From the NCBI RefSeq assembly GCF_041435495.1, contig NZ_CP108644.1, positions 6,805,501-6,869,500 on the forward strand: 64,000 nucleotides of DNA. The letters are read 5' to 3'. The notes under the pieces were generated by a model that was not told the origin of the DNA, did no database searches, and worked only from the letters and a program-made list of their open reading frames with translations. The stretch's first letter is position 1. Each line of letters opens with the position of its first letter. The position numbers were made by a program, and so were the translations under genes. Shown piece after piece: positions 25,687 through 34,468 of the stretch. This stretch comes from Streptomyces sp. NBC_01116. Lineage in GTDB: Bacteria; Actinomycetota; Actinomycetes; Streptomycetales; Streptomycetaceae.

Positions 25687-25730
25687 TGCTGCGGGCAGCG
25701 CCTGAGGACAGCGCCTCGCGGGCGGTCCGG

Positions 25731-28358
25731 TCAGCCGGTTCCGGCCGGCGGGAGGGTCTGCTCGGTCCAGATGGTCTTCCCGGTCGGGGTGTACCGCGTG
25801 CCCCACCGCTGGACGAGCTGCGCCACGATGAAGAGTCCGCGGCCGCCCTCGTCGTCCGCCTCGCTGTGCCGCAGGTGCGGGGAGGTGTGACCGGTGTCCG
25901 CGACCTCGCACACCAGGGTGCGGTCCCGGATGAGGCGCAGCCCCAGCGGACCGCCCGCGTACCGGACCGCGTTGGTGACCAGCTCGCTGACGACCAGCTG
26001 GGTCGCGAACACCAGCTCCTCCAGGCCCCAGGCCTCCAGCTGTCCGGTGGCCAGCTCGCGGGCGCGGCCCACCGACAGCGGTTCGGCGGTCAGCTCCCAG
26101 TCGGCCACCCGTTCCGCGTCGAGTTCGCGGGTGCGGACCAGGAGGAGGGCGGTGTCGTCGGTGCTCGTGCCGTCGGGCACCAGCTCGGAGACCGCCCGGT
26201 CGCACAGCTCCTCCAGCGACGCCGAACGGTCGCCGAGCACCCGGCCCAGTGTGTCGAGGCCGCGTCCGATGTCGTGGTCCCGGTCCTCGACCAGGCCGTC
26301 GGTGAAGAGCGCCAGCAGGCTGTCCACGGGCAGGTCGATCTCCATCGACTCGAACGGCAGCCCGCCGAGACCGAGCGGCGGACCTGCGGGCAGGTCCGGG
26401 AACGACACCTGGCCTCCCGGACCGACGATCGCCGGCGGCAGGTGCCCGGCCCGGGCCATGACGCAACGCCGGGAGACCGGATCGTAGACGGCGTACAGGC
26501 AGGTCGCCCCGGTGGTCACGTCGTAGGTCTCGACCGGCCCGCCGTACGGGTCCGTCCGTTCCTCCGCCGGCTGGCCCACCAGATCGTCCAGCCGGGTCAG
26601 CAGTTCGTCGGGGGCCATGTCGAGCTGTGCGAAGGCCCGTACGGAGGTGCGGAGCCGGCCCATCGTGGCGGCCGCCCTGAGCCCGTGCCCGACCACGTCC
26701 CCCACCACGAGGCCGACCCGGGTCCCGGACAGCGGGATCACGTCGAACCAGTCCCCGCCGACGCCGGTCACGTCGTCGGCCGGCAGGTAGCGGTAGGCGG
26801 TCTCGACGGCGGACAGCGGCGGCAGGCGATGGGGCAGCAGCTGCCGCTGGAGGGCGAGGGAGGCGGTGCGCTCGCGTGTGTAGCGGCGCGCGTTGTCGAC
26901 GCAGACGGCGGCCCGGGCCGCCAGCTCGTCGGCCAGGGCGACCTCGCCGTTGTCGAACGTGGTCGCCCGGTCGGGGCCGAGTGGCCGGCCCGAGGTGCCG
27001 AGGCCCGCGCCCCGGTCGAAGGTGACGAGCCCCAGGATGCCGCCCCCGGCCCGCAACGGGACGACCAGGGTGCTCTCGTCGAGCACGAGCCCGCCCGAGG
27101 ACAGGCTGCGGTGCTGCGGCGATCCGGGCGGGTACGCGACCGGCGGATACGGAGACGGGGACGGCGGCGCTGGCAGGGACGGGGGCGGGTACGGCGGGGA
27201 CGGAGACGGATGCGGCTGCGGCGCCTCGCCGGGGCTCTGCCCGGCCTCCGGCTGCCCGGCCTCCGGCTGCCCGGCCTCCGGACGCCCCGCCTCCGGCTGC
27301 CCGGCCCCCGGGACACCGGGATCCGGCGTGGCGGACCCCCGCGCCGACCGTTCCGCCACCCGCAGCAGGGACATGTCCGCCGGGCTGCCCACCGCCGCGG
27401 TCTCCCCGGTCACCGCCGCCCGGGTGACGTCCACCCGTACGGTGACGGCGAAGTCCGGCACGGCCACCGCGGCGATCTCCTCGGCGGTGGTGGCCACGTC
27501 CAGGACGGTGCCGATGCGGCGGCCGGCCTCGACGAGGAGGGCCAGCCGCTCCTGGACCCGGTAGCGGTCGGTGATGTCGAACGCGTCCTCGCAGACACCG
27601 AGCGCGTGCCCGTCGGAGTCCTCCAGCCGGTAGTACGCGCAGGACCACAGGTGGTCCCTTCCCGGGTCGCTGGGCGGCTGCCCCCGGAAGTGCAGGTCGA
27701 GGACCGGCTCACCGGTGTCGAGCACCTGACGCATCACGCCGGCGAGGGTGTGCGGATAGCCGGGCGTCACGAAGGAGCCCGCCCCGTACAACTCCTCGGC
27801 CCGCTTGCCCCGGAACGCGGCCAGCGGCTGCCCCATCTCCCGCTCGTAGGCGGTGTTGCTCCAGCTCAGCCGCAGGTCGGTGTCGTAGATGGCCAGACCG
27901 ACGGGCGACTGGGTGGCCAGACCCTGGAGCAGGGCGAGCCGTGACTCCCAGTGCAGCAGCGCCTCCACCTCGGCCGCCACCAGGATCCGGTCCGGCACGC
28001 CGGGGCCGCGCACCCCGGCTCCGCCGGGCAGCGGACACGTCGCCGTCGCCACCAGCAGCTCACGGCCGTCGCGGGTGCGTGCCACATGGATCTCGTTGCC
28101 GAAGAGCGACGGTGGCCCGGGGCCGGGACCGGGTGTCCCGGCCGCTTCCGCCGGGAGGACGCCGCCGGCCGGCCGCACCGAGAGGAACGCGGTCAGAGGC
28201 CGCCCCAGGGCGTCGGAGGGGTCGTAGCCGAGAAGCTCGGCCGCCGCCGGGCTCCAGCCGATGACGGTGTTCTCGGCGTCCAGGACCACCGTGGCCGCCC
28301 TGGTGACGTCCAGGGGGCCACGGAAGTCGGCGCTCTCCGCCGTGCTCGCCGCGCTCAC
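25731..28358 (-). CDS. Multi-domain SpoIIE-family phosphatase with PAS, GAF-like and ATPase domains
   Basis: 875 aa. In order: PAS (about 10-70; TVIGWSPAAAELLGYDP), a second PAS (about 135-260; GLAIYDTDLRLSWSNTAYER), a GAF-like sensor split by a Pro/Gly/Glu-rich insert (about 343-416, with PEAGQ repeats), a PP2C-like SpoIIE phosphatase (about 500-715; GGDWFDVIPLSG, VGDVVGHG, FTDGLVEDRD) and a HATPase anti-sigma kinase-like domain (about 725-870; LVVSELVTNAVRYAGGP, EDDEGGRGLFIV-like box). Such proteins set the phosphorylation of anti-sigma factor antagonists in Streptomyces stress signalling. The GTG start at 28358 begins just before the first PAS; no strong Shine-Dalgarno is seen. Confidence 0.88.
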   Translation of the reverse strand: MSAASTAESADFRGPLDVTRAATVVLDAENTVIGWSPAAAELLGYDPSDALGRPLTAFLSVRPAGGVLPAEAAGTPGPGPGPPSLFGNEIHVARTRDGRELLVATATCPLPGGAGVRGPGVPDRILVAAEVEALLHWESRLALLQGLATQSPVGLAIYDTDLRLSWSNTAYEREMGQPLAAFRGKRAEELYGAGSFVTPGYPHTLAGVMRQVLDTGEPVLDLHFRGQPPSDPGRDHLWSCAYYRLEDSDGHALGVCEDAFDITDRYRVQERLALLVEAGRRIGTVLDVATTAEEIAAVAVPDFAVTVRVDVTRAAVTGETAAVGSPADMSLLRVAERSARGSATPDPGVPGAGQPEAGRPEAGQPEAGQPEAGQSPGEAPQPHPSPSPPYPPPSLPAPPSPSPYPPVAYPPGSPQHRSLSSGGLVLDESTLVVPLRAGGGILGLVTFDRGAGLGTSGRPLGPDRATTFDNGEVALADELAARAAVCVDNARRYTRERTASLALQRQLLPHRLPPLSAVETAYRYLPADDVTGVGGDWFDVIPLSGTRVGLVVGDVVGHGLRAAATMGRLRTSVRAFAQLDMAPDELLTRLDDLVGQPAEERTDPYGGPVETYDVTTGATCLYAVYDPVSRRCVMARAGHLPPAIVGPGGQVSFPDLPAGPPLGLGGLPFESMEIDLPVDSLLALFTDGLVEDRDHDIGRGLDTLGRVLGDRSASLEELCDRAVSELVPDGTSTDDTALLLVRTRELDAERVADWELTAEPLSVGRARELATGQLEAWGLEELVFATQLVVSELVTNAVRYAGGPLGLRLIRDRTLVCEVADTGHTSPHLRHSEADDEGGRGLFIVAQLVQRWGTRYTPTGKTIWTEQTLPPAGTG
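27241..27300. repeat. 15-bp in-frame tandem repeat inside the SpoIIE-type gene
   Basis: Four consecutive units of CCGGCCTCCGGCTGC, the last two with a few changes. On the minus strand they encode five-residue repeats of the type PEAGQ. Copy number can change without breaking the frame, so this linker may vary in length among strains. Confidence 0.8.
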
Positions 28359-28453
28359 GGCGCGACACCGGCCCGGTTCATCATTCTCAGAATCCGCCCT
28401 GCCCGGGCCCCGCACAACCGCGTGATCCGGGCCGCGCCCGCCGGGCGCCGGGC

Positions 28454-29083
28454 TCAGCGCACCCCGTCGGGCCGGAACTGCACGCTGATGCGCGGTCCGA
28501 CGGCCCGCGCGGTCTTGGGCACCGCGTGCTCCCAGGTGCGCTGGCAACTGCCGCCCATGACGATCAGGTCGCCGTGCCCGAGCGGCCTGCGGACGGCGGC
28601 GGGGCCCGGTCGGCGCGGCCGCAGCGCGAGGTGCCGGGGGGCTCCCAGCGAGAGGATCGCGACCATCGTGTCCTCGGTGCTTCCCCGGCCGATGGTGTCG
28701 CCGTGCCAGGCGACCCCGTCCCGCCCGTCCCGGTAGAAGCACAGCCCCGCCGTGGTGAACGGTTCGCCCAGCTCGGCGGCGTAGTGCTCGCCGAGCCGGG
28801 TGCGGGCGGCCTCCAGGGCCGGATGCGGCAGGGGATCGTGGCGGCCGAAGAAGGCCAGCAGCCGGGGGACCGCCACCACGCGCTCGTACATGACGCGCTG
28901 CTCGGCCCGCCAGTCGACGTCGCGGACCAGCGTCTCGAACAGGGCGTCCGCGCCCCGGAGCCACTGCGGCAGCACGTCGATCCAGGCCCCGTGCCCCAGA
29001 TCGGTGCGCCGCAGTCCGCTCAGGGGACCGGCTTCGACCTCGGCATCCTGGTCGAAAAGCGAGCTTTGCAGGTGTACGGCCAT
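28454..29083 (-). CDS. alkB: AlkB-like 2-oxoglutarate-dependent dioxygenase
   Basis: 209 aa Fe(II)/2-oxoglutarate enzyme that removes alkyl groups from DNA or RNA bases by oxidation. The metal ligands are visible as H127-x-D129 (AWHGDTIGR) and H186 (TWEHAVPK), and the 2-oxoglutarate-binding arginines as R198 and R204 (PRISVQFRP). Size and motif spacing match AlkB/ALKBH2-like proteins. An 11-bp inverted repeat lies 12 nt before its start. It is monocistronic by position. Confidence 0.9.
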   Translation of the reverse strand: MAVHLQSSLFDQDAEVEAGPLSGLRRTDLGHGAWIDVLPQWLRGADALFETLVRDVDWRAEQRVMYERVVAVPRLLAFFGRHDPLPHPALEAARTRLGEHYAAELGEPFTTAGLCFYRDGRDGVAWHGDTIGRGSTEDTMVAILSLGAPRHLALRPRRPGPAAVRRPLGHGDLIVMGGSCQRTWEHAVPKTARAVGPRISVQFRPDGVR

Positions 29084-29094
29084 GGGGAGAGCGT

Positions 29095-29126
29095 AACGCT
29101 ATTCGAGCAGGTGTGCGAATAGCGTT
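29095..29126. promoter_or_regulatory. 11-bp perfect inverted repeat upstream of alkB
   Basis: Arms AACGCTATTCG and CGAATAGCGTT with a 10-nt loop, in the 67-nt gap between the GMC oxidoreductase stop and the alkB start. It could be a terminator of the upstream operon or an operator controlling alkB. The arms are less GC-rich than the surroundings, which favours a protein-binding site. Confidence 0.5.
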
Positions 29127-29150
29127 CGATGCTGGAACGGGAACTCCGGC

Positions 29151-30710
29151 TCAGCCTTCCTTGATCAGATCGGCGCACTTCTCGCCGATCATCATCGTGG
29201 TGATGCACGGGTTGACCGTCGGCAGGACCGGCATGACGGACGCGTCGGCCACCCGCAGCCCCGTCACCCCCTTGACCCGCAGCATCGGGTCGAGCGGCGA
29301 GTCCGGGTCGTCCGCCGGGCCCATGCGGACGGTTCCGGCCGGGTGGTACACGGTGTTGTGCGTCTCGCGGATGTAGTCGAACAGCTCCGCGTCCGTGGTC
29401 GCGCCCGGCCCCGGAGCCAGCTCCGCGCCCGCCCAGTCGGCCATCGGGGGCTGCGCCACGATCTCCCGCGCCAGCCGCAGCCCGTACGTCATCACCCGTA
29501 CGTCGTGCTCGTCGGTGAAGTAGCGCGGATCGACCCGGGGCTTGTCCCGGAAGTCCCGGGTCCGCAGCCGCACCGTGCCCCGGGACCGGGCGCGGGTGAC
29601 GTTCGGGGTCAGACAGAACGCGTTGTCCGAGGTCGGATAGCCGCGCCGGTAGGTGTTCAGGTCGAACGGCACCGAACCGTAGTGGAACATCAGGTCCGGC
29701 CGGTCGAGGCCCGGCTCGGTGTCCGCGAAGATGCCGATCTCCCACCACTGGGTGGAGGCGGTGACCATGGGCCGCTTCGCCTCCCACATGATCACGCCCT
29801 CCGGGTGGTCCTGGAGGTGCGAGCCGACGCCGGGGGAGTCCACCCGCACGTCCACCCCGGTGTCCCGCAGATGCCCGGCCGGACCGATGCCGGACAGCAT
29901 CAGCAGCTTCGGGGAGTCGATCGCCCCGCAGGAGACGATCACCTCGCGCCGGGCGCCCACGCTCCCGCTGTGGACGGTGTCGGGCTCCAGGTACTCCACC
30001 CCGGAGCACCGCTCGCCCTCGAACAGCAGCCGCTTCGCCTGGAGCCCCGTCCGCACCTCCAGGTTGGGCCGCTTCCCCAGCACGGGGTGCAGGTACGAGA
30101 CCGAGGCGGAGGAGCGGGTGCCGTCCTCGCGGGCGTTGATCTGGAACCAGTGCGCGCCCCGGATCACCGTGGAGCCCGTGTTGAACGGGACGGTGGGGAT
30201 GCCGGCCGCCGCGCAGGCCGACAGCAGGGCGCCGCCGCAGGGGTCGAGCGGCGGCACGGTCCGGATGGTGACCGGACCCGAGCGGCCGTGGTGGTCGCCG
30301 GGCGCGTCGTTGGTCTCCAGCCGCCGGTACAGCGGGAAGCAGTCCGCCGAGCTCCACCCCGTACAGCCCAGGGCTCCCCACGCGTCGAGGTCCTCGGCCG
30401 GGGCCCAGAAGGCGATGCACGAGTTGTGCGAGGAACAGCCGCCGAGCACCTTGGCGCGGGCGTGCCGCATGAAGCTGTTGCCCCGCTCCTGCGGCTCCAC
30501 CGGGTAGTCCCAGTCGTAACCGGACTCCAGCAGGGCCATCCACCGGTCCAGCCGCAGGACGCTCTCGTCCCCGACGTCGGAGGGGCCCGCTTCCAGGACG
30601 CAGACGGTGACGGCGGGATCCTCGGTGAGCCGGGCGGCGATGACCGCTCCGGCCGTACCGCCGCCGACCACGACGTAGTCGAACACGGAACGGGGGCTTG
30701 CGTCGGGCAT
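29151..30710 (-). CDS. GMC-family oxidoreductase (choline dehydrogenase-like)
   Basis: 519 aa FAD enzyme that oxidises an alcohol to an aldehyde. The FAD loop is VVVGGGTAGAVIAARL (about 13-28), followed by VCVLEAGP. GMC signatures LGGCSSHNSCIAFWA and CGAIDSPKLLMLSGIG are present, as are the active-site His in TVYHPAGTVRMGP and the Asn in VLPTVNPCITTMMIGEK. The gene follows an APC permease and an aldehyde dehydrogenase on the same strand, so the three likely import and oxidise one compound. Choline to betaine is the obvious candidate, but substrate specificity cannot be read from the sequence. Confidence 0.9.
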   Translation of the reverse strand: MPDASPRSVFDYVVVGGGTAGAVIAARLTEDPAVTVCVLEAGPSDVGDESVLRLDRWMALLESGYDWDYPVEPQERGNSFMRHARAKVLGGCSSHNSCIAFWAPAEDLDAWGALGCTGWSSADCFPLYRRLETNDAPGDHHGRSGPVTIRTVPPLDPCGGALLSACAAAGIPTVPFNTGSTVIRGAHWFQINAREDGTRSSASVSYLHPVLGKRPNLEVRTGLQAKRLLFEGERCSGVEYLEPDTVHSGSVGARREVIVSCGAIDSPKLLMLSGIGPAGHLRDTGVDVRVDSPGVGSHLQDHPEGVIMWEAKRPMVTASTQWWEIGIFADTEPGLDRPDLMFHYGSVPFDLNTYRRGYPTSDNAFCLTPNVTRARSRGTVRLRTRDFRDKPRVDPRYFTDEHDVRVMTYGLRLAREIVAQPPMADWAGAELAPGPGATTDAELFDYIRETHNTVYHPAGTVRMGPADDPDSPLDPMLRVKGVTGLRVADASVMPVLPTVNPCITTMMIGEKCADLIKEG

Positions 30711-30724
30711 CACGACTCCAGGGT

Positions 30725-32314
30725 TCAGACGGCCGGCGGGGACGGGGGAGCGGCGGGGGCGTCGGGGTCCGGTGTCCCGGACCGGTGCTCGGCGAGCACG
30801 CCGGTACGGTGCCGCTGGACGAACCAGTAGTAGGCGAAGCCGCCCAGCGCGACGACGCCGATGAACAGGAACGCGCCCCAGCGCAGGTACCAGTGCTGCG
30901 GGCCGGTCGCGTTGTACACCTCGGCGCGCGGCCAGGCCAGGTTGAGCGACATGGCCGTGCCCCAGAGCACGGCGGCGACGTTGACCGGCAGCCCCCAGCG
31001 GCCCAGCGAGAACGCGCCCTCGCGCGGCTCCCAGCCGCCGCGCAGCCGGCGCAGCAGCATGGGCACGGTGACCAGCAGATAGGCCACGTAGATCATGATG
31101 ATCGCGATGCTGGTGATCACCGAGAAGATCTGCGGCTGGTTGATGTTCACCACCAGGATGACGACGCCGACCACCCCGATCAGCACGGCGGGCACCACGG
31201 GCGTCCCGAAGCGCGGGCTGACCCTGGCCAGTTTCGACCCGGCGGGCAGGTTGTTGTCCCGCGCCATGGCGAACATCAGCCGGATCCCGGCGGCCTGCAC
31301 CGCCAGCACGCAGACCGTGATCGCGACGACCACCGCCCAGAGGAAGACCTCCCCGACGGTGTCGCCGAGCGTCGCCAGCACCACGTACTGCAACCCGCCC
31401 GTCGACAGCTCCTCGGCCTTGAGGTCCGGCACCGCGAGCAGCGCGAACAGCAGGATGAACGCGCCGATCAGGAACGACGCGATCAGCGCCCGCAGAATGG
31501 CGTGGGGCGCGTTGCGGCCCGGGTCGTGCGACTCCTCGCCGAGCGAGGACGCCGTGTCGAAGCCGTACATCACATAGGCCGAGGCCAGCGAGGCGGTGAG
31601 GAACGCGCCGAAGTAGCCCAGCGACTGACCGCTGCCCAGACCGTACGTCTCCGTCAGGGCGGTGCTGGGGCCACGGGTGATGTGGGCCGCCAGGAAGACG
31701 ATGAGCAGGACGGCGGCGATCAGTTCGATGAAGACGCCCGCGGAGTTGATCCGGGCCATGAGCTTGACCCCGAACGCGTTGACCAGCGTGGAGAACAGGA
31801 TCAGCACGCTGCCCAGCAGCACCGCGTTGGCCGCCTGGTCGTTCCTGCCGCTCCCGTCGCCCACGAACTGGAACCAGTCGTCGATCTGCGGCAGCGTGAT
31901 CTGGTAGGCCAGCGCCACGGCCGACAGGGTGACCATGGTGGCCGTCATCATCATCCAGCCGCCGAGCCAGCCGACGTGCGGGCCGCCCATCTTCTTGGCC
32001 CAGTTGTAGATCGAACCGGCCACCGGGTAGCGGGCCGCCAGCTCGCAGAAGCACAGGGCCACCATCAGCTGCCCGCAGAAGACCATCGGCCAGGACCACC
32101 AGTAGGCGGGACCGCCGAAACTGACGCCGAAGTAGAAGAGCTGGAAGGTGCCGGTCAGGATCGAGATGTAGCTGATCCCGGCGGCGAAGGTGTGGAAGTT
32201 GCCGAGCGTACGGCGGAGTTCGGGCCGGTAGCCCAGCTCGCCGAGCGCCTCGTCGTCGGCCTTGCCGCGGGCCTCGGCCGCTCGGTCCCGTCCCGGACCG
32301 CTGTCCGGACTCAC
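30725..32314 (-). CDS. APC-family amino acid/amine permease
   Basis: 529 aa with about 12 membrane helices. The early motif AAGISYISILTGTFQLFYFG, then PVAGSIYNWAKKMGG and the conserved TM6 segment MYGFDTASSLGEESHDPGRN match the amine-polyamine-choline (APC) superfamily, GABA/choline permease branch. The GTG start overlaps the aldehyde dehydrogenase stop (GTGA), and its stop lies 14 nt before the GMC oxidoreductase gene. It should supply the substrate to the two oxidising enzymes. Confidence 0.9.
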   Translation of the reverse strand: MSPDSGPGRDRAAEARGKADDEALGELGYRPELRRTLGNFHTFAAGISYISILTGTFQLFYFGVSFGGPAYWWSWPMVFCGQLMVALCFCELAARYPVAGSIYNWAKKMGGPHVGWLGGWMMMTATMVTLSAVALAYQITLPQIDDWFQFVGDGSGRNDQAANAVLLGSVLILFSTLVNAFGVKLMARINSAGVFIELIAAVLLIVFLAAHITRGPSTALTETYGLGSGQSLGYFGAFLTASLASAYVMYGFDTASSLGEESHDPGRNAPHAILRALIASFLIGAFILLFALLAVPDLKAEELSTGGLQYVVLATLGDTVGEVFLWAVVVAITVCVLAVQAAGIRLMFAMARDNNLPAGSKLARVSPRFGTPVVPAVLIGVVGVVILVVNINQPQIFSVITSIAIIMIYVAYLLVTVPMLLRRLRGGWEPREGAFSLGRWGLPVNVAAVLWGTAMSLNLAWPRAEVYNATGPQHWYLRWGAFLFIGVVALGGFAYYWFVQRHRTGVLAEHRSGTPDPDAPAAPPSPPAV

Positions 32315-33780
32315 TCGAACCACCGCTGGGGAACCGCGGCGACATTGCGCCAGATGTGCTTGGCCTCCTGGTACTCGGCCAGCCCGGCCGGACCCAGCTC
32401 GCGTCCGAAGCCGGACTGCTTCATGCCGCCCCACTCCGCCTGCGGTACGTAGGGGTGGAAGTCGTTGATCCACACGGTGCCCGCCCGCAGCCGTGAGGCC
32501 ACCCGGTGGGCGCGCCCGCCGTCCCGCGTCCACACGGCGCCCGCCAGCCCGTACACGGTGTCGTTGGCCAGCCGGACCGCGTCGTCCTCGTCCCGGAACC
32601 GCTCGACGGTGAGCACCGGGCCGAACGACTCGTCCTGGACCACGGACATCGAGGTCGCGCACTCGTCCAGCACGGTGGGCGGGTAGTAGAAGCCGCCCGC
32701 CAGCGCCGGATCCTCGGGCCGCGCCCCGCCGCAGCGCAGCACCGCGCCCTCCGCGATGCCCTCGGCCACGTACGCCTCGACCTTGTCGCGGTGCGCGGCG
32801 GAGATCAGCGGCCCGCTGCGCGCGTCCTCGTCGAACGGCCCGCCGAGCCGGATCCGGCGGGCCCGCGCCACCAGCTCGTCGGTGAACCGGTCGTGCAGCT
32901 CGTCCTGTACGAGGAGCCGCGCCCCGGCCGAGCAGACCTGCCCCGCGTGCAGGAACACCGCCATCAGCGCGTAGTCGACGGCGGTGTCGAAGTCGGCGTC
33001 GGCGAAGACGATGTTGGGGTTCTTGCCGCCCAGCTCCAGGGCGACCTTCTTCACGGTGGGCGCGGCCGCCGCCATGACGCGCCGCCCGGTGGCGAGCCCC
33101 CCGGTGAACGACACCATGTCCACCCGCGGGTCCTCGGTCAACGGCGCGCCCACGTCGGCACCGGCACCCAGCACCAGATTGGCGACCCCGTCCGGCAGCC
33201 CGGCCTCGGTCAGGAGCCGCATGAGCAGGACGGCGGTGTGCGGGGTCAGCTCGCTCGGCTTGAGCACAAAGGTGTTGCCGGCCGCGAGCGCGGGAGCGAC
33301 CTTCCAGGCGGTCTGGAGCAGCGGATAGTTCCACGGCGTGATGAGCGTGCAGACCCCGACGGGCTCGTGGACGACACGGCTGTCCGTGTCGGCGCTCCCG
33401 GTGTCGACGACCCGGTCGGCGCCCCCGGCGGCGGCGAGGTTGCCGAAGTACCGGAAGCAGTTCGCGATGTCGTCCATGTCGTAGGCGCTCTCGACCAGCC
33501 GCTTTCCCGTGTCCAGCGACTCGGCCCGCGCGAAGACGTCCTTGTCCCGCTCCAGCAGCTCCGCCACCCGCAGCAGCAGCCGCCCCCGCTCGGCGGCCGG
33601 CGTCCCCGGCCAGGTCCCGTGGTCGAAGGCCCGCCGGGCCGCGGCGACGGCCGCGGCGGCGTCCTGGGCCCCGCCCTCGTCGACCTCTGCCACCAGCGTG
33701 CCGTCGGCCGGGCAGCGGATCTCCCGCGTCCGCCCCTCGGCGGCGGCGGTCCACTGACCATCGATGAACAGCTCCGGCAT
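32311..33780 (-). CDS. Aldehyde dehydrogenase (betaine-aldehyde dehydrogenase-like)
   Basis: 489 aa NAD(P)-dependent enzyme that oxidises an aldehyde to its acid. The cofactor site PWNYPLLQTAWKVAPALAAG, FTGGLATGRRVM, the general base Glu in ALELGGKNPNIVF and the catalytic Cys in GQVCSAGARLLV are all intact. The C-terminal PYVPQAEWGGMKQSGFGREL is of the betaine-aldehyde dehydrogenase/gamma-aminobutyraldehyde type. It is the first gene of the operon. Choline-to-betaine conversion is the best fit from neighbours. Confidence 0.92.
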   Translation of the reverse strand: MPELFIDGQWTAAAEGRTREIRCPADGTLVAEVDEGGAQDAAAAVAAARRAFDHGTWPGTPAAERGRLLLRVAELLERDKDVFARAESLDTGKRLVESAYDMDDIANCFRYFGNLAAAGGADRVVDTGSADTDSRVVHEPVGVCTLITPWNYPLLQTAWKVAPALAAGNTFVLKPSELTPHTAVLLMRLLTEAGLPDGVANLVLGAGADVGAPLTEDPRVDMVSFTGGLATGRRVMAAAAPTVKKVALELGGKNPNIVFADADFDTAVDYALMAVFLHAGQVCSAGARLLVQDELHDRFTDELVARARRIRLGGPFDEDARSGPLISAAHRDKVEAYVAEGIAEGAVLRCGGARPEDPALAGGFYYPPTVLDECATSMSVVQDESFGPVLTVERFRDEDDAVRLANDTVYGLAGAVWTRDGGRAHRVASRLRAGTVWINDFHPYVPQAEWGGMKQSGFGRELGPAGLAEYQEAKHIWRNVAAVPQRWFE

Positions 33781-34053
33781 GGCTCCTCCTGTACGGGGTG
33801 GGACAGGCGCCCCGCCAGGTGCGGACTTCCGCGACGACCGGCTCCCTGGGTGACGACGTCAGCACAGACGGTAGGGCGGACCGTCCGGGCGCGCAGTGCG
33901 GGCGGGGCCGACCGGAGCAGTCGCCGACCGGGACGGCGGACGAGTCCTTCGCACGGACGACGGGCGAGCCCTGACCTGGACGCCCGTTCGGCTACCGTTC
34001 CCCCGTACGGGCCGACATCCCCAGCCCACGCTGTTCTCCGAGGAGTTGCCCCC
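33781..34053. promoter_or_regulatory. Divergent region between aldehyde dehydrogenase and isomerase genes
   Basis: 273 nt holding the promoters of both the oxidation operon (minus) and the isomerase (plus). The sequence tacggg-rich stretches show no convincing promoter hexamers or inverted repeat, and no gene. Confidence 0.25.
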
Positions 34054-34404
34054 ATGCCGCAGATCACCGTCGACTACTCCGGCACGCTCGCCGCGACCTT
34101 CGACCGCCAGGCTTTCGCGCTCGCCCTGCACCCGCTCGTCGTCGACACCGTCGCCGCCCGCCCGGAGGCCTGCAAGACCCGCTTCCGCCGGGTCGACGAC
34201 TTCGTCATCGGTGACCGGACCGAAGGTCATGCCGTCCTGCACGTCGAGATACGCCTGCTCCACGGCCGCACCGACGCGACCAAGATCCGCCTCGCGGACG
34301 CCGTGCTCGATCTGATCGCCGCCCGGGTCGAGCCGGCCGACGGCATCACCCTGCACGCCTCCGTCGAGGTCCCCAACCTGGACGCGGCCTTCCGGAAGCG
34401 CTGA
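34054..34404 (+). CDS. 5-carboxymethyl-2-hydroxymuconate isomerase-like protein
   Basis: 116 aa tautomerase-superfamily enzyme. The initiator Met is followed by Pro2 (MPQITVDYSG), which becomes the catalytic N-terminal proline in this family. The rest fits the CHMI family: residues about 40-50 KTRFRRVDDFVIGD, then HVEIRLLHGRTDATKIRLAD. CHMI acts in homoprotocatechuate degradation; no other gene of that route is nearby, so the actual substrate is uncertain. An aggag Shine-Dalgarno lies upstream of 34054. The FAD monooxygenase follows by 64 nt. Confidence 0.85.
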   Translation: MPQITVDYSGTLAATFDRQAFALALHPLVVDTVAARPEACKTRFRRVDDFVIGDRTEGHAVLHVEIRLLHGRTDATKIRLADAVLDLIAARVEPADGITLHASVEVPNLDAAFRKR

Positions 34405-34468
34405 ACGGGCATCGCGTCGGGTGGGCAGGGCCGGAAGGCCGGAACGTCGAGTGAGTGGAGTGCCAGTC

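Noticed and set aside
22691..25705. Plus-strand frame of 1004 codons opposite the anchored surface protein
   Set aside because: Antisense shadow with Gly/Arg-rich composition; the minus-strand gene has signal peptide, domains and sorting signal.
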